A DNA stretch of 64,000 nt from Breviolum minutum Mf 1.05b.01 (GCA_000507305.1 DF240032.1:1-64000); one strand, 5' to 3'. Counted from the stretch's first letter, positions 44,426 through 56,739 are shown. Program-made: numbers and translations. Notes: generated by a model not told the origin, from the sequence alone.

Positions 44426-45109
44426 TTAAACAACAACCAACCAGTCATGTCACTCATCTAACGGTTAATTCTGAAGGTAACCAACACCTCCTGAAAAAAA
44501 CAACAAACTCAACAAACTCAACAAACCCAACAAACTCAACAAACTCAACAAACCCAACAAACTCAACATTTTCAGGACATCTTTGTGTGTTTTTCAGGAC
44601 ATCTTTCGCGGCTGATTGTCAACCCATTGGACCCTTTTTCAGAATCTGTGATGTTGTTGAAGGAAGTTTGGGTGGGGATGATATTATACACATCATATAT
44701 GTATATATAGTATCATGTAGATATTATGGACTGTATATTATATTAAATACTGTACAAGCTCCCTCATGATAACCAACAAAAAACCAACCTTTATTGATTT
44801 TCATTCCTTTGGCCATGTGGGATTCCAATGAGTCTTTAGGACGGCCCAAATAGCCACCCAAAACCACAGCACCCTTTTTTGGCATGGTGCAAGTATGCAA
44901 AGAAACATCAACTTTTTCTACCGTGTACTGCTTCAGTTTCTGTGAGTGTTCATGGAAACATCAGGGTGGATTGATCCCCAAATGCAGCAGAACAATCTAA
45001 GGGCGCGCAATCTGTGTTGGTTTTCCAACATTGAAGTTGACCACTTTTCTTTAAACCTGAAAAAAACACAGATTGATGTGTGGACTCCAACTTAGGTATA
45101 TATCAAATA

Positions 45110-45262
45110 TTCTGCGTTCCAAAGGTGAAAACAGCAAACACCAACATAAACCTTGAAGGCCATTTTTGAAGAATGCGTGCAAACTCCTCACCATCTTCGC
45201 AGTGACTGGGCGTGCCAAACGGTGACGTTGCGAAAGTGCACCTATTGTGGGCAGCTGACAAC
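45110..45262 (-). CDS. Probable exon, unknown protein
   Basis: AAHNRCTFATSPFGTPSHCE, DGEEFARILQKWPSRFMLVF; possible GT donor (gtgagg) after the CED. Confidence 0.45.
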
Positions 45263-45289
45263 ACAGTGGCTATGAAAAAAATCAAAATG

Positions 45290-45389
45290 TTAGTTGGTGG
45301 TTTCAACCCCATCTGAAAAATATGAGTCAAAAATGGGTATTTTCCCCAAATATGGGTGAACATAAAAAATATTTGAAACCCCCACCGAG
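45290..45389 (-). repeat. Family A element, copy A14
   Basis: TTAGTTGGTGGTTTCAACCC to GAAACCCCCACCGAG, slightly decayed ends. Gene-sense (minus). Confidence 0.75.
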
Positions 45390-45851
45390 AGATGTCTATA
45401 TAACCAAGGATGTTTTAGGTTTTTTTTTTCAGCTTGCAAATTGCTACCTCTCACAGTTTTTCACCTGATGTCCTCCTTTTTGGCCTCAAAAGTGGGACAC
45501 GGGACACGTCAGGCATCGTCATTCTTTGAAAAACCACAAGCAGTAAGGGGTGAGAGCCTCAAACCAAACCTGTCGATCCAAAAGGTGTCGATTCCGTGTC
45601 GCCCTCCGTGTCGCCTAATAAAACACTAGAAACAAAAAAACAGCCGGAACACTGAAAAATTTGGAAGATGCAAACAACGACTGTAAGTGTTCAAGTGTTC
45701 AAATCTGCAACTTGGAAATGTGGAAACTTTAAAAAACAAACATAGGAACCAAAAGTGAACACAACAAAAACCCATCTCATTTCAATCTCAGCCTCATTCC
45801 TTCCCCCCCACGACCTGAAGACCTTCGAGCAAAGGAAGAACATTCACTAAC

Positions 45852-45960
45852 CTCGGAAAAGGGGGCGAACCTCCGCAGATCACTCCGTTGAATGGTTTAA
45901 CAAAAACAACCAATGGTTCAGGTTCAGCCTCTATGTTTTCATGTTTCATGTTGTAGTTCA
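45852..45960 (-). CDS. Probable exon with donor, unknown protein
   Basis: ENIEAEPEPLVVFVKPFNGV then ICGGSPPFPR, ending at a GT donor (gttagt). Confidence 0.4.
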
Positions 45961-46699
45961 TTTGCAGACATATTGTATCATATTGTTCTATGTGAGACTT
46001 CTTGGGGAAGGTCAAATATCCCCTCAAATTCATCTGTCATGGGTTGAAAAGATCATGGGAATTATGATCATCTGCGGTATGTTTCTAATAAAATATATGT
46101 ATATTTATGTGCGTGTGCGTGAAGGGCTGCGTGCTTTTTTCAACATCAACACGTTTAGTTAGCTGTGAATACGAAAGCTCTGCCATTTATCATGGAGGGC
46201 TTGCAAGGTGGAAAAACAAGGCGAAACATAACGCATAAGAAGCGATTCTTCCTTCACATGTCAAAACTTAATTATCTTACAACGGGGGGCTCAAGTACGG
46301 TGATCCTTTCCAGGATTTATTCGGGGGTATATGTACAATATCATATCTATAGACATACATTATATATTAAATATATATATATCCATACCATATATATATA
46401 TATTTACATATGCATAATCAAATAACATATATCATTTAGATATCAAACACACCACCCAGTGATGTTGCATATTCTGGGCCTTGAAATAGCTCCCCATTTA
46501 GATCATCTCTGGCTTCAAAACAGGTACCCCTTCATATCACCTAGTATAGACAATTTACCCTTGACGGATGTACCACAACATGGAACTATAGGTTGTTGAT
46601 TGAATACCCAATACTGCCAACATTTGATTCTCTTAGCCATTTCGGACCACAAAATGAACATTTGAACTTGCTTTTTTCGTACTAAATATATGTAATCTC

Positions 46700-46865
46700 C
46701 AAAGGCTTAAAGGTTGGCTGAACTTCGCTGCAGCGAAGTTGGGAGGTGCCCCAGGGATGAACTTCTGAACCCCGGCGGTGAACCTCCGCTTTGTCGGGCA
46801 CCCAAACTGCCATAACTCTCCACGGCGCAAAGCTTCTACATCCAGACCTCTGTTTATAACAATGG
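46700..46865 (-). CDS. Probable exon, unknown protein
   Basis: GLDVEALRRGELWQFGCPTK, RRFTAGVQKFIPGAPPNFAA, AKFSQPLS. One of the longest clean blocks. Confidence 0.45.
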
Positions 46866-47300
46866 ATTTTTTTTGGGGGGGTGAAATCAATAAATCGCAA
46901 TCCTGGATAGATGATGAGGAATCTTAATAAATCTTGGGGGACCTCGGACTTCTGTTTAACCTTTTCCAGCAATCAATAATATCCAAAAATCCTAGATAGA
47001 TATAAGAGATAGAGAGATGATAATAGTTGTAGATATTTTGTTAGAAATTATAACTTTTATTTCCCACCGAAAAGGGGGGTTACTATTCAGAATACCACCC
47101 GAAATGCGGGGAAAAAACACATATTCACCTTAAATGACAAGACATCCTAACCACTCAACAACAACAAAAACCTCCGGCCCATCCGGTGATCCGAAAAAAA
47201 TACATAGGGATGTTTTTCCTTGGAAAAAAATGGGAGAAAAATTGGGAAAAATCCTGGATCCAAAAAACTAGGGAAAAAAACCTCACAAAAAAAGGGCTGG

Positions 47301-47407
47301 TACCCTCCCTGAAACTAACATATCCCCTGAAAATGGATGGTTGGAAAACTACATTCCTTTTTTGGGGAGGCCTATTTTCTGGGGCTATGTTAGTTTTAGG
47401 GAGGGTA
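47301..47407. repeat. Family C element, copy C1 (reference copy)
   Basis: TACCCTCCCTGAAACTAACA to TGTTAGTTTTAGGGAGGGTA, 107 bp; nearly perfect 20-bp terminal inverted repeats. Confidence 0.85.
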
Positions 47408-47409
47408 GC

Positions 47410-47505
47410 TGTATTTTTTGCGGCCTGGAAGTCCCTTAAAACCAGCTCAGGCCTATGGGACCAAACATTTTTGGGTCCGAATCTGTACATGGCGGATGGA
47501 GATTT
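47410..47505 (-). CDS. Possible exon, unknown protein
   Basis: RFGPKNVWSHRPELVLRDFQ then AAK, abutting the C1 element. Confidence 0.3.
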
Positions 47506-47559
47506 TCCACGTTTCTGATTGTTGATGTTTCTTTTTGAAAACATGTTGAGGTTCCAAAT

Positions 47560-47681
47560 GTTGAAACTGTGTTTTTGTTGATCCACTTGGGTACAGTAGT
47601 TGAAACGTAGATGGCACAGTCCTCCCATATTGGTTTATCATCAGGACCCTCTACTAACCTACCTTTTGGTATCTGTGCCAT
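47560..47681 (-). CDS. Probable exon, unknown protein
   Basis: AQIPKGRLVEGPDDKPIWED then CAIYVSTTVPKWINK. Confidence 0.45.
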
Positions 47682-48049
47682 CTATGGGTATATTTAAACA
47701 TCCACCGGAGTCCTGATTTTTTACGCTGTGTGTTGGAGATAGAAATATCAAACCAAGATGTGCAGTAGGAGATATTGTGTAGTGTAGAGGTTACATTGTA
47801 ACATATGGTAAACAATATATATAGTAAAAACACTGTGTGTATATAGTGTATATATGAATAATACATATATATATAGTAAACATATTTAGTATATCTATAG
47901 TATATATAGTGTACATAGAGTAGATATATAGTTATATGTAGTATATAGGTTTATACTCTACTACTGCAGAATTCGTCTCACTCTGCCACCTCTTGAGAGA
48001 AAATATACTCTATCATATCATTTTCGCCATCTTTACCAAACATCATCTG

Positions 48050-48160
48050 ATAGTCGTGTGGGGGCACCCAGGTCAAGACATCCCGAGATGTCAACACAGC
48101 TGGGCACAGCGTGCGTTTGGCTTTGTAGTCCACGGACAGCAAGAGGCTACCCACCGTTAC
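48050..48160 (-). CDS. Exon with clear acceptor, unknown protein
   Basis: AG|G acceptor (tttag|GTA). VTVGSLLLSVDYKAKRTLCP and AVLTSRDVLTWVPPHD. Confidence 0.45.
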
Positions 48161-48390
48161 CTAAAGGACGAGACGGTTTGAAGAGTTCTCCACAGGTGTC
48201 TTTTTGACTTTCTAAGATTAAAAACCGTCAAACACTTACAGTAAAAATGATGCAAGACTGAACAAATGTGGACCTATTGTTGAACAGTAGGACTCCCAAA
48301 ATGGTATCCAGAACACATATGCGTCACATAGAAAACTATTGCATCTTCCGTTTTGACCATGAATCATTCAATCATCTGCACTTCATTCCC

Positions 48391-48473
48391 AAACAACAAA
48401 ATCTCGGTCCCAACAAACTCGTGGAGAGTGGCGCCGGCCACGCCTGCTGAAAGAAGAGTGGCACCACCGTCGC
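48391..48473 (-). CDS. Probable exon, unknown protein
   Basis: DGGATLLSAGVAGATLHEFV then GTEILLFGNE, with a possible GT donor (gtgcag). A longer frame in another register (48372-48695) overlaps. Confidence 0.45.
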
Positions 48474-48944
48474 TTCAGCAAGTCCAGTCAAAGCTTGTGC
48501 GGGATCTGCAGGGCCTTCAATGAAAAATAACATGCACCATTTGTATGGTCCATGCAAAAATTTGGGTGACACTGTGACACTCTTCTCCCTTACCCACCAA
48601 TGAGCATCTTGGAGTTGAGGTTTATCAACCCAGGAAATTCCAGGGAGTTTTTTTTTTTTGGGGGGGGGGAGAGATCTTTCACCTGTGAAGCACAACCTGA
48701 GAGAGTTGAGGAAATCCTCACATTTCTAATACAAAAAACCCATCAAAAAGAACAAACATGAAGAGATACCACCAACGCACTTGATACACATTTTCAAGTT
48801 CAAACAAGCAAAAATATCATATCTAATCCTATCAAACTACTCATTTCTATCATGATCCTTTTCATCATCTAAGCATATCTAAGCAAACCAAAATCCATAA
48901 AGCACTCCGTAGTTCTCAAGACTCCTAAACTCCCCAAACTCCAC

Positions 48945-49019
48945 CAACCCCGGAGAGCCTCCCCAGCCACCCAGCCACGCCTGCAGAAGATTCAAGCTCC
49001 GCCTGTTGCGATTTTTACA
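48945..49019 (-). CDS. Possible exon, unknown protein
   Basis: KSQQAELESSAGVAGWLGRL; G+C-rich. Confidence 0.3.
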
Positions 49020-49403
49020 GCTTTCAATGTTGTTTCATTAAAGCCTTCCCAAACAAAAAGACATCAGCAAACATCCCATGTTCACAAAAAATAATGATTT
49101 ATAATAGGAACCCAAAATGCTGGGAAAACTATCAAATCAATGTAAATCTCCTGTAGTTTACTATATGTAAAGCTTCAAATGTCATACTCCATTTCCGATT
49201 CCTACTGGTTGCTGAATTATCTGGAACTGTGAAGCATGATATTTGAGGACGGTTTTATCATTCTGTGTTCTTTGGGATATGCTTAAGTATCTAGAATTGT
49301 CGAGATACCTAACACACCCATCATGGCAGGAAAATGTGACCCCCCCCAAAAAAAGACAACAACAGCGTTTCCTTTACCAACTTAGGTGACTGCTTAACTA
49401 TCA

Positions 49404-49501
49404 CTAGCGGATGGATTCAACCTCATTGATAAATATTAGTCAAAATGGGAATCTTCCCCAAATAGGGGTGAACATAAAAAATATTTGAAACCACCACCTA
49501 G
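49404..49501 (-). repeat. Family A element, copy A15
   Basis: CTAGCGGATGGATTCAACC to GAAACCACCACCTAG with ATCA on both sides (4-bp target duplication). Gene-sense (minus). Confidence 0.8.
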
Positions 49502-49524
49502 ATCATTTTCCATTGCTTGCCATT

Positions 49525-49640
49525 CTTCTCGGAAGATGGATGTTTTTAGGTGTTCGGTTTTCCATCTCCGGTCGTCCAATAATCAACGATGGTCAAGCCA
49601 ACCAACAAAAACACAACTCTGCCTCTCGTTTTGGAAGAAA
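49525..49640 (-). CDS. Possible exon, unknown protein
   Basis: KGFSSKTRGRVVFLLVGLTI then VDYWTTGDGKPN. Another plus-strand frame is open. Confidence 0.35.
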
Positions 49641-50422
49641 ATCCTTTCAAACATTTTTTGTGGCGCAATGCTCTTGTTGTACCTTTGAACTAGACTATTG
49701 CACTCGGTTTTTTCGTTGGGTGGTTTTCCCCCCTGCTAGTTTAACAGTGACCCACGAGGATTACTACATTTTTGGGAGCTGGCCACACTCAAGGTATAAG
49801 GCCAAAAAAACGCCACAGCAATGATCCACCTACTCCAAGCACTGAATCTCCCTCAGAAACAACTCCGACGCAAAAAAAAAAAACACCTCCAGGAGGTTTC
49901 CAACCTCCCAAAAAGTACTGAACAATTTTTTACCAGCTTTTTCGCAACAAAAAACTGCAGCTGATTAAAAAAGATGCAGGGGCATCTCTACAAACCAAAA
50001 AATCTCAGTCAGAATCATGAGTCATCACCATTGACCATCCATCTTTTTCTATACGAAGCTTTTTTTGGGGGGGACTTTCCGTTAGCTCCCATAACCATAG
50101 CTCCTGCCTGCTCGATGCCGGCAGCTGCTAAATAGTCCTTCAGAGGCAAAAATGGCAATCGGGGGGAGGGAATGAATACATCCCTATGAATGGGTTATAA
50201 CCCCTATAAATTGCCTTTATTCATGGCTTATGAACATTTTGAACCCCAAAAAAGTCATGAAAGTTTCCTTCAGATTATTTTCCTTTTCAAGAAAAAGGGT
50301 GGATTTTTTCAGGATAAACATTGTTGATGTCCAGGGTGTGTGTCTGTATGACGACTTCTACAACCTTTTTTTTTTGCCAATTTGGTAGCAAATTTTCCTG
50401 CAAGGGGAATGGCTGTATACGT

Positions 50423-50532
50423 TATATGGGTGTTTCCTTAAATGGTGGTACCCCCAAAACACCCCAAAATGATCATTCTTAGTAGGAAAACCTATGGTTG
50501 TTGGGTACCATCATTTTAGGACACCCCCATAT
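50423..50532. repeat. Family D element, copy D5
   Basis: ATATGGGTGTTTCCTTAAAT to TTTAGGACACCCCCATAT. Confidence 0.75.
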
Positions 50533-51371
50533 AATGTGTTATATAACTACCATGACAGGTACACATCATTGTTCCATGATGTTGACATATTCCGCTCAGA
50601 ATGACTCTCTTTTTTTGACTCCCCTGACCAACATTGACAAATGGTGAGCAAAGTTCAAAATCTTTGCGAGATTCCATCTAAAAACGGCTGATTTAATAGG
50701 GATTCCTTAAAAACGGCTTCTCATACTCATACTCGCCAAATAACTGGGCAATTTAATTCGCGATGCAAACAACATAACATCAGGGTTTTGGTGACTGCTC
50801 AGATTCAAAATATTTGTCACCTAAGAAGTCTTAACCAAATTTTCGACCTCCACAAACAAAATTCCATTGAAACTCCGCGTGTCAAATTTTTCACCCCACT
50901 AAAACCCTATAAAACTCGGATTTTTTCCGCTTCTTCTGCGCTTATGTTGGGTTTCCAGCTCCAAATTTCCTATTGGGAAACCTCACCTGTGCTCCATCTT
51001 GCTCTTCCACATAGGTAGACCTTGGCAACTATCGATCCCAAAGGTGCAACAAGAAAGTATTCCCCCCCGCAAGACTGAAACCCAACACCCCACGACATGA
51101 GGACTATTAGGGAATGTCTATACATAATTATATATATATATATACATACTATATCCTACTTATACATTCTAAATATTTCTAAAAATCAGTTTATATAATA
51201 TGGTTCACATATATGTATTACTGTTTTTTTTGTCTAAAAGCACCAAATATATCGAAGGAAAAACCTTGTCACAGTAACTTTCACAACAAATCCCACAATT
51301 CAAAAAAGAACAATCCATGAAGAATTGAATGGGACCTTCCCAACGGACCCCTAAGTAAGTTGGTGCAAACA

Positions 51372-51470
51372 TACCCATTGGATCTATGTATACTGTATTT
51401 ACCTACATCTACCCCTAGAAATGAACCATTCATGTAGGTAAATATACAAAAATCCCATGGATCCTTAGGG
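51372..51470. repeat. Family F element, copy F4, beside a partial family E copy (51322-51360)
   Basis: TACTGTATTTACCTACATCT facing ATGTAGGTAAATATAC, with GGATC near both ends. The adjoining CAACGGACCCCTAAGTAAGT is the right part of a family E element. Confidence 0.6.
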
Positions 51471-51502
51471 ATATGGAAACATTCTTCAACCAAATGAAAA
51501 TT

Positions 51503-51606
51503 GGTGGTTTGGGTCCCGGTGCTTTGGATTCCGATTGGATCCCCTTCTTTTCAACAAATTGTCGCTTGGGGGTATCCCTAGAATACCACCAGGTCCCAAA
51601 CCACCC
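51503..51606. repeat. Family H element, copy H3
   Basis: GGTGGTTTGGGTCCCGGTGC to CCAGGTCCCAAACCACC. Confidence 0.65.
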
Positions 51607-51654
51607 ATTTTCGATTGTTTGAAACCTTTTCCACCCCAAAAGAAACAACAAAAC

Positions 51655-51766
51655 ACATGGGTGTGTCCAAAAATAGGGACCCCAAAATGGATGGTTTTTA
51701 ATGGAAAACCCCTATTAAAATGGATGATTTGGGGGAAAAACCGACTATTCTCGGAAACCCCCACAT
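51655..51766. repeat. Family D element, copy D6
   Basis: CATGGGTGTGTCCAAAAATA to CTCGGAAACCCCCACAT with AATGGAAAACCCCTATTAAA core. Confidence 0.65.
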
Positions 51767-51784
51767 CTAAGTCCCTAAGGGCAC

Positions 51785-51876
51785 CCGGGCATGGAGCACA
51801 GTTGCCAAAAATCTTCCAGGAACTCCACGGTGTCTTGATCTACCTTTCTTTCAACGGCAAGAAGGGCGAGAGCAAC
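51785..51876 (-). CDS. Exon with clear acceptor, unknown protein
   Basis: AG|G acceptor (ccccag|GTT). VALALLAVERKVDQDTVEFL then EDFWQLCSMPG. Confidence 0.5.
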
Positions 51877-51906
51877 CTGGGGGGAATCTGCAGAAACTCA
51901 CATTTT

Positions 51907-52007
51907 CTGGTTGGTGGTTGAACCAACCCATCTGAAAAATATTAGTCAAAATGGGAATCTTCCCCAAATAGAGGTGAAGATAAAAAATGTTTGAAACCAC
52001 CACCTAG
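51907..52007 (-). repeat. Family A element, copy A16
   Basis: CTGGTTGGTGGTTGAACC to GAAACCACCACCTAG; no clear target duplication. Gene-sense (minus). Confidence 0.8.
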
Positions 52008-52320
52008 TGTTTTTTAAGGGTCTTGTTGCTGAAGAAGTTTTGGGCCGTCCAAACCTTTGAGGTTTTACTCATCTTCATTTTGTTTAACGATTTTTTTCCA
52101 GCTTTAAAGCTGGGAAATTGCTGGCTGAATGAAAGATTAGAGTTCACTAACCCAACTTGGATTAACCTATAATGGATATTCCAATATGACCATCACTAAC
52201 TATTAACCTGTTGGGAAAAATCTGCTACAAAACATCAACCTGAACTTCACCTAGTAATACACCTTCATTTTGACCTTGTTCGTCTTTGAAATTCACCCCA
52301 ATAATTCATGCAAATTCTCT

Positions 52321-52440
52321 TCAAATGAAGCGCAACTTTCTTGCTGCATTCAACAGATTTTTGACAGATCCCCTGGCACCGTAAGTTGCAAAGGCAAGAG
52401 CTGTAACTCCACGTTGTACTCCGGCGCAACTTCCTTCAAA
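52321..52440 (-). CDS. Probable exon, unknown protein
   Basis: EGSCAGVQRGVTALAFATYG then ARGSVKNLLNAARKLRF. Confidence 0.4.
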   Translation of the reverse strand, partial: FEGSCAGVQRGVTALAFATYGARGSVKNLLNAARKLRFI

Positions 52441-52914
52441 TAAAAAACACATCTGCGTTCGACTAATCTTTGGATCACAGGAGAAAATCAAGGAGTTAAA
52501 CTTCACCCAAGGATGAGGAACACAAATGCTCTAACTTCATTCCCAACATAAAGTACAGCTTCTGAATAGGGATCCTTATTTCATAGCTTATGAAACAATC
52601 CCTATATAACTGGGTAGGATTTCATCCTCTATAAAAAACAACCAACCGGGGTTTTGAATACTGCTCACTTGCAATTGCAACTGGTGAAGTTGCCAACTGT
52701 CAGCGATGGACGCCGAACAAAAAAAAAGGGATTCAGATACAATCAATCAAACACCAACAAAAAACAGATTTAGACTTCTTCCAAGCTATACAAATAGAAA
52801 ACAGCGCATCATCTCTGTTTCAATTTTTGGTGAACAAAAAAAAATGAAGTTTTCTTCATGACATGTTTTTTTGTGTTTTTTTCTCCCCCAATTTTTTTGG
52901 GGTCCCCCAAAAAA

Positions 52915-53005
52915 AACCATTGCAAAACGAATCCACAAGACATGAATTCCTCGACCCATTTTTTCGGCTCCTTTGGCTCGTCGGGCCTTGGTTTGGAAGA
53001 AACAC
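52915..53005 (-). CDS. Probable exon, unknown protein
   Basis: SKPRPDEPKEPKKWVEEFMS then CGFVLQW. Confidence 0.35.
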
Positions 53006-53149
53006 TTAGTAGATGTATATACCATGTGGAAGGCCCTAAGAAAACAATGGGAAATCCTTCTACATGTGTAAAATATATATATATACATCTATAATACATA
53101 TCCTGGATAACCTTATGTATCCATTCCTTATCTCCTTCAGTAATCTACT

Positions 53150-53290
53150 GACCTGCAGAATTGGAAAATTATATAAAATGCCAACAGTATCACTCTTCAA
53201 AGGCACCATCCTTCTTGTGAAGCTCGTCATTTTGTTGGCAAGAGTTCGGAGGTGTTTCCACATATAAACCACCTGTGTTGGTAAGGTTAT
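53150..53290 (-). CDS. Probable exon, unknown protein
   Basis: VVYMWKHLRTLANKMTSFTR then RMVPLKSDTVGILYNFPILQ; possible GT donor (gtcag) after it. Confidence 0.35.
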
Positions 53291-53579
53291 ACCTGAGGTT
53301 GAGTGTACTAAGTTTACCCGGAACAACAATCTAACACTTTGGTGCCTGAAACGGACGTAGGTGTCCTATCAACACTGGTTGTTGAAGTTGCATGGTAATA
53401 CAACAAATTCATGCAAAGATTGTACCCTTGTAAATGAAAGGTGACAGAGATCAATACTAGACTAGTACTACCATTTCAAGTAATCAAAATGAGGTCTGCC
53501 TAATCTGCAAGAAAATGCATGTTCAGAGATTTTTCAGGTTACAAGATTGTGAACTTTCAACGGCAAACTGTTCCAAAAG

Positions 53580-53770
53580 ACCTTTTGGGCCCCAACTGAT
53601 CAGATGTGCCATGCACCAGTTCGTCTACCTGGGGCAGTTTTACTTGGGAAAAGCATGTACTTTGGGAGCTTAACAAATCTTGAGTCGCAGAAATTTTGCT
53701 TCAGGCTCCCAAAAAATCTCTGTGTGGGGAGAAACAAATCCAATTTTCTGGCAGAGAGGTATCTAGCGTC
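53580..53770 (-). CDS. Long open block, both strands
   Basis: Minus reads SNDARYLSARKLDLFLPTQR, FFGSLKQNFCDSRFVKLPKY. The plus strand reads RLPGAVLLGKSMYFGSLTNL and FLAERYLASLEV to a stop. The strand is undecided; the array favours minus. Confidence 0.3.
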
Positions 53771-54169
53771 ATTGGAAGTTTAAAGGATTTGTTTGGTATA
53801 TGGGTACATTTGCAAGATACTGGCGTTTGCCTCCTCTGAATGTTGCCCATCAACAACCTATCATTTGAAACCACCATCCTTCACATGAACATGAGCACTG
53901 CATGGGTCTGTCAGGGTTATTTTCTTGTCTGTCATAGTGAACTTTTTCCTGTTCTCCCTCTCCATGAAGAAATTGCTGATGACGATGATGATTCCTTTGT
54001 TGCATCAACAAAAGTCGTTAGTGCTAGGTGATATATATATATATATAGACAATAATCATTAGACAATATATAGACATGGAATGTACGGTGGTGCACAAAT
54101 TGGAACCCTCGTCTAACATCTCTAGCTTGGTAGTGTCACTGCCTCATCTGAAAAAACACACACATTTTA

Positions 54170-54290
54170 GCCAACTAGGTCTACTCATCTTCACCAAGGG
54201 TTTCCAGCCAAACCAAATTGGCCCCTGAGACATCCAGACTCGGCAATGTAACATATCCTGCCAGGCTTGCCCGTGAGAGAGGGATGATTC
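54170..54290 (-). CDS. Possible exon, frame ambiguous
   Basis: All three minus frames are open, for example LAGYVTLPSLDVSGANLVWL followed by ETLGEDE. Only one can be coding. Confidence 0.3.
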
Positions 54291-54779
54291 TTGAAATAAT
54301 GGTCTATTATAATTTCCACATAACTGGGTAGTACAATCCCATATATATATCATATATATATATATATATATGTATATGTACCTAAACAACTAGGGTGCCT
54401 TTTTTCATTGCTCAAGTGTTCTGTTTGACAAAAAAACACATAGCTTGTACACGTGGAAAAAGGCCTGCAGGGCGAAGGTGAAAAAGGTGAAATTCACAGT
54501 GTACCATGGCCAGCACACGCAATTCAAATCATGCTGTTTAGCAACTCGTCAAATCCCCAACAGAACACTTGGATACACATTTTCTCTTCAACTTTTGAAC
54601 ACTTTGGCTTGTGTTGCCCTCTGATTTGAATCTAAGTCGGCACGAAAACATCGGGCTTTCATGCGGTACGCAACGCTGACATTAAAAAAAAAAGGTAATA
54701 TAAGGTAGAACCATTTTTCCTTGACCCACATTTTTCATCAACCACTGGCAAAAATGATGGACCACTGAAGCACAAAAAA

Positions 54780-54885
54780 ACCAGAGGTTTGACCTTGAGC
54801 TGGCCGAGCTGAGGTTCCCCACTGACATGCTGGGTCTGGGTCTTTTCTCTTCATCCTGGACAAACACTATGAAGATGACACCGGG
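54780..54885 (-). CDS. Probable exon, unknown protein
   Basis: GVIFIVFVQDEEKRPRPSMS then VGNLSSASSRSNLWFF. Confidence 0.35.
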
Positions 54886-54895
54886 CCACCAGTTT

Positions 54896-55013
54896 ATATA
54901 TGGAGGTTTCCTAAAATAGGGAAACACCCCAAAATGGATGGTGAAAAGAATGGAAAACCCTATCAAAATGGATGATTTGGGGGGAAAACCCACTATTTTC
55001 GGAAACCCCCATA
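54896..55013. repeat. Family D element, copy D7
   Basis: ATATATGGAGGTTTCCTAAA to TTTCGGAAACCCCCATAT. Confidence 0.75.
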
Positions 55014-55114
55014 TGGCATGGTAAACCTTCATTTGGGCATTTCTTGGCACCTTGGGTTTGTCAAGCACTTCAACTTAGAATTTCCTGGTCTATGTTACCC
55101 CCCGCGTCAACACG

Positions 55115-55216
55115 ACACTGGACTTCTCATCCCTGGCACTTCAAATACAGCACTGGTGGTCTCAGCTAAGGCGATGTACGAAATGATAAAAACTCCAACA
55201 CTTCCGGCAGCCAAAT
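55115..55216 (-). CDS. Probable exon with membrane-like segment
   Basis: HLAAGSVGVFIISYIALAET then TSAVFEVPGMRSPVSC. Confidence 0.4.
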
Positions 55217-55276
55217 GAGTGGCGCTGTATCCAAGATTGAGACTTCAAGTACCAGGAATTTTCTGTACATTGTGTT

Positions 55277-55389
55277 TACCCTCCAAGGGAACTAACGAAC
55301 ATATCCCCTCCCAAAAAAGTACCTTTGAGTCGATGATTTTCCGAACTTCCCGTTTGGTGGGTTGCCATGTGATCCTTCCCTAGAGGGTA
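55277..55389. repeat. Family C element, copy C6 (diverged)
   Basis: TACCCTCCAAGGGAACTAAC to CCTTCCCTAGAGGGTA. Confidence 0.55.
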
Positions 55390-55525
55390 TGTTTGGGAAT
55401 TTCAGGTGGTCTAGGATTTTGGCCATCAGATTGTGGATGTTACCTGCATCATTTCGGACCAATGACCAATCTTCATGGTAACCAGGTTCGAACGGGTCAA
55501 CTACCGGGGAAAAGAGACAAAACAT
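55390..55525 (-). CDS. Probable exon, unknown protein
   Basis: PVVDPFEPGYHEDWSLVRND then AGNIHNLMAKILDHLK. The DPFE string recalls nucleotidyltransferases of the poly(A) polymerase type, but nothing else supports that. Confidence 0.45.
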
Positions 55526-55684
55526 GTGAGATCAATGTCGCAAGATTTTGCGGATCAATGTCGCAAATCATTTCATGAACAAAAACTTGGTCATGTTTTG
55601 AGTATTCCTCAAAAAAACTCCTTGGCAGAAAAACTGTGGAAAAACTACCTTTTTCTCATAACAAACATGTCAATCATCAACATT

Positions 55685-55812
55685 TAAGCCATGACGTCCA
55701 TTGCTCGAAATGTCTTAGCCAAGACCCCACAGGCCTCGAAACATGCGAGCACACGACTGAAGACGCTACCGTGGACGCGATCTCGGATATCCTTAATGGG
55801 AAACTGATGGGG
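55685..55812 (-). CDS. Probable exon, unknown protein
   Basis: IKDIRDRVHGSVFSRVLACF then EACGVLAKTFRAMDVMA. The plus strand is also open here. Confidence 0.45.
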
Positions 55813-56055
55813 AAAATGATGGGATGATGGGCTGGGATCATCAGGATCTCATGGATATTCCGGAAAAGGTTGGCAGTTGGGTTTGGAATTGGAATTCATC
55901 AAGTGTGTCACTGGAATTCATTTGTTTGCCTGTTGTGACTGATGGTACTAGGAACCAACAACACTGACTACACAAATTCTTGAACTTGGTCAACAAGAAT
56001 AACACGATCAACAGCAAAAAACACCACAAAAACAACTACAAATGGCAGTAAACTT

Positions 56056-56154
56056 CTAGTTGGTGGTGTCAACCCATTTGAAAAACATTAGTCAAATTGG
56101 ATCATTTTCCCAGGTAGGGGTGAACATCAAAAAAAAATTGAAACCACCACCTAG
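56056..56154 (-). repeat. Family A element, copy A17
   Basis: CTAGTTGGTGGTGTCAACCC to GAAACCACCACCTAG. Gene-sense (minus). Confidence 0.8.
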
Positions 56155-56281
56155 ATTTTATGGGAAGCCCTGATCCTGTGATTGCCTACAGTTTTGTACA
56201 TCAAGAGCATCCCAACTCATCAACTGGCACCATCTAGTGTGTTCATCCCAAGTGGCTCAAGGAGTTTGTCCATCAACAGTA

Positions 56282-56410
56282 TTTTCCTCTCAACCCTGGA
56301 TTCATAAACACCTCTACTACTGTTTGAATCGTTTTTGCCCCAAGTGTTACTAATACTTTATGGTTGTTTTTTGCCCATATTTTACCAACATTATCCCCCT
56401 TAAGCAAACA
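56282..56410 (-). CDS. Probable exon, unknown protein
   Basis: GDNVGKIWAKNNHKVLVTLG then AKTIQTVVEVFMNPGLRGK. It stops where a family B end (CATCAACAGTA, 56271-56281) begins. Confidence 0.35.
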
Positions 56411-56739
56411 TGTACTGTATCTATGAATCTGTATGAATCCTGGGGTTGACATCAGCTGTTGAACATCAACCCTAAAAAGTTGGAGACACAGAAAACTTCG
56501 ATCGATCCCCTGTTCCTTTCTAATCATCACTTTTGAACGGTGGATTCTTGTTTATCATTTTAAAGTCCTTCTAAAGGGTGATGGTTTGAACAGTGAGGGA
56601 CGTATAATATATGTATATATATACACCCTAAATATGTATATGATATACACATTGATATGAACAATAATATGAACAATTCATACACATATTGTACAAAAAT
56701 CATATAGATATATACTCAGCATTTATGTAAACATGTCAT

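Noticed and set aside
55390-55525. DPFE motif as evidence for a poly(A) polymerase-like enzyme
   Set aside because: Four residues only, with no catalytic GS and DxD motifs nearby.
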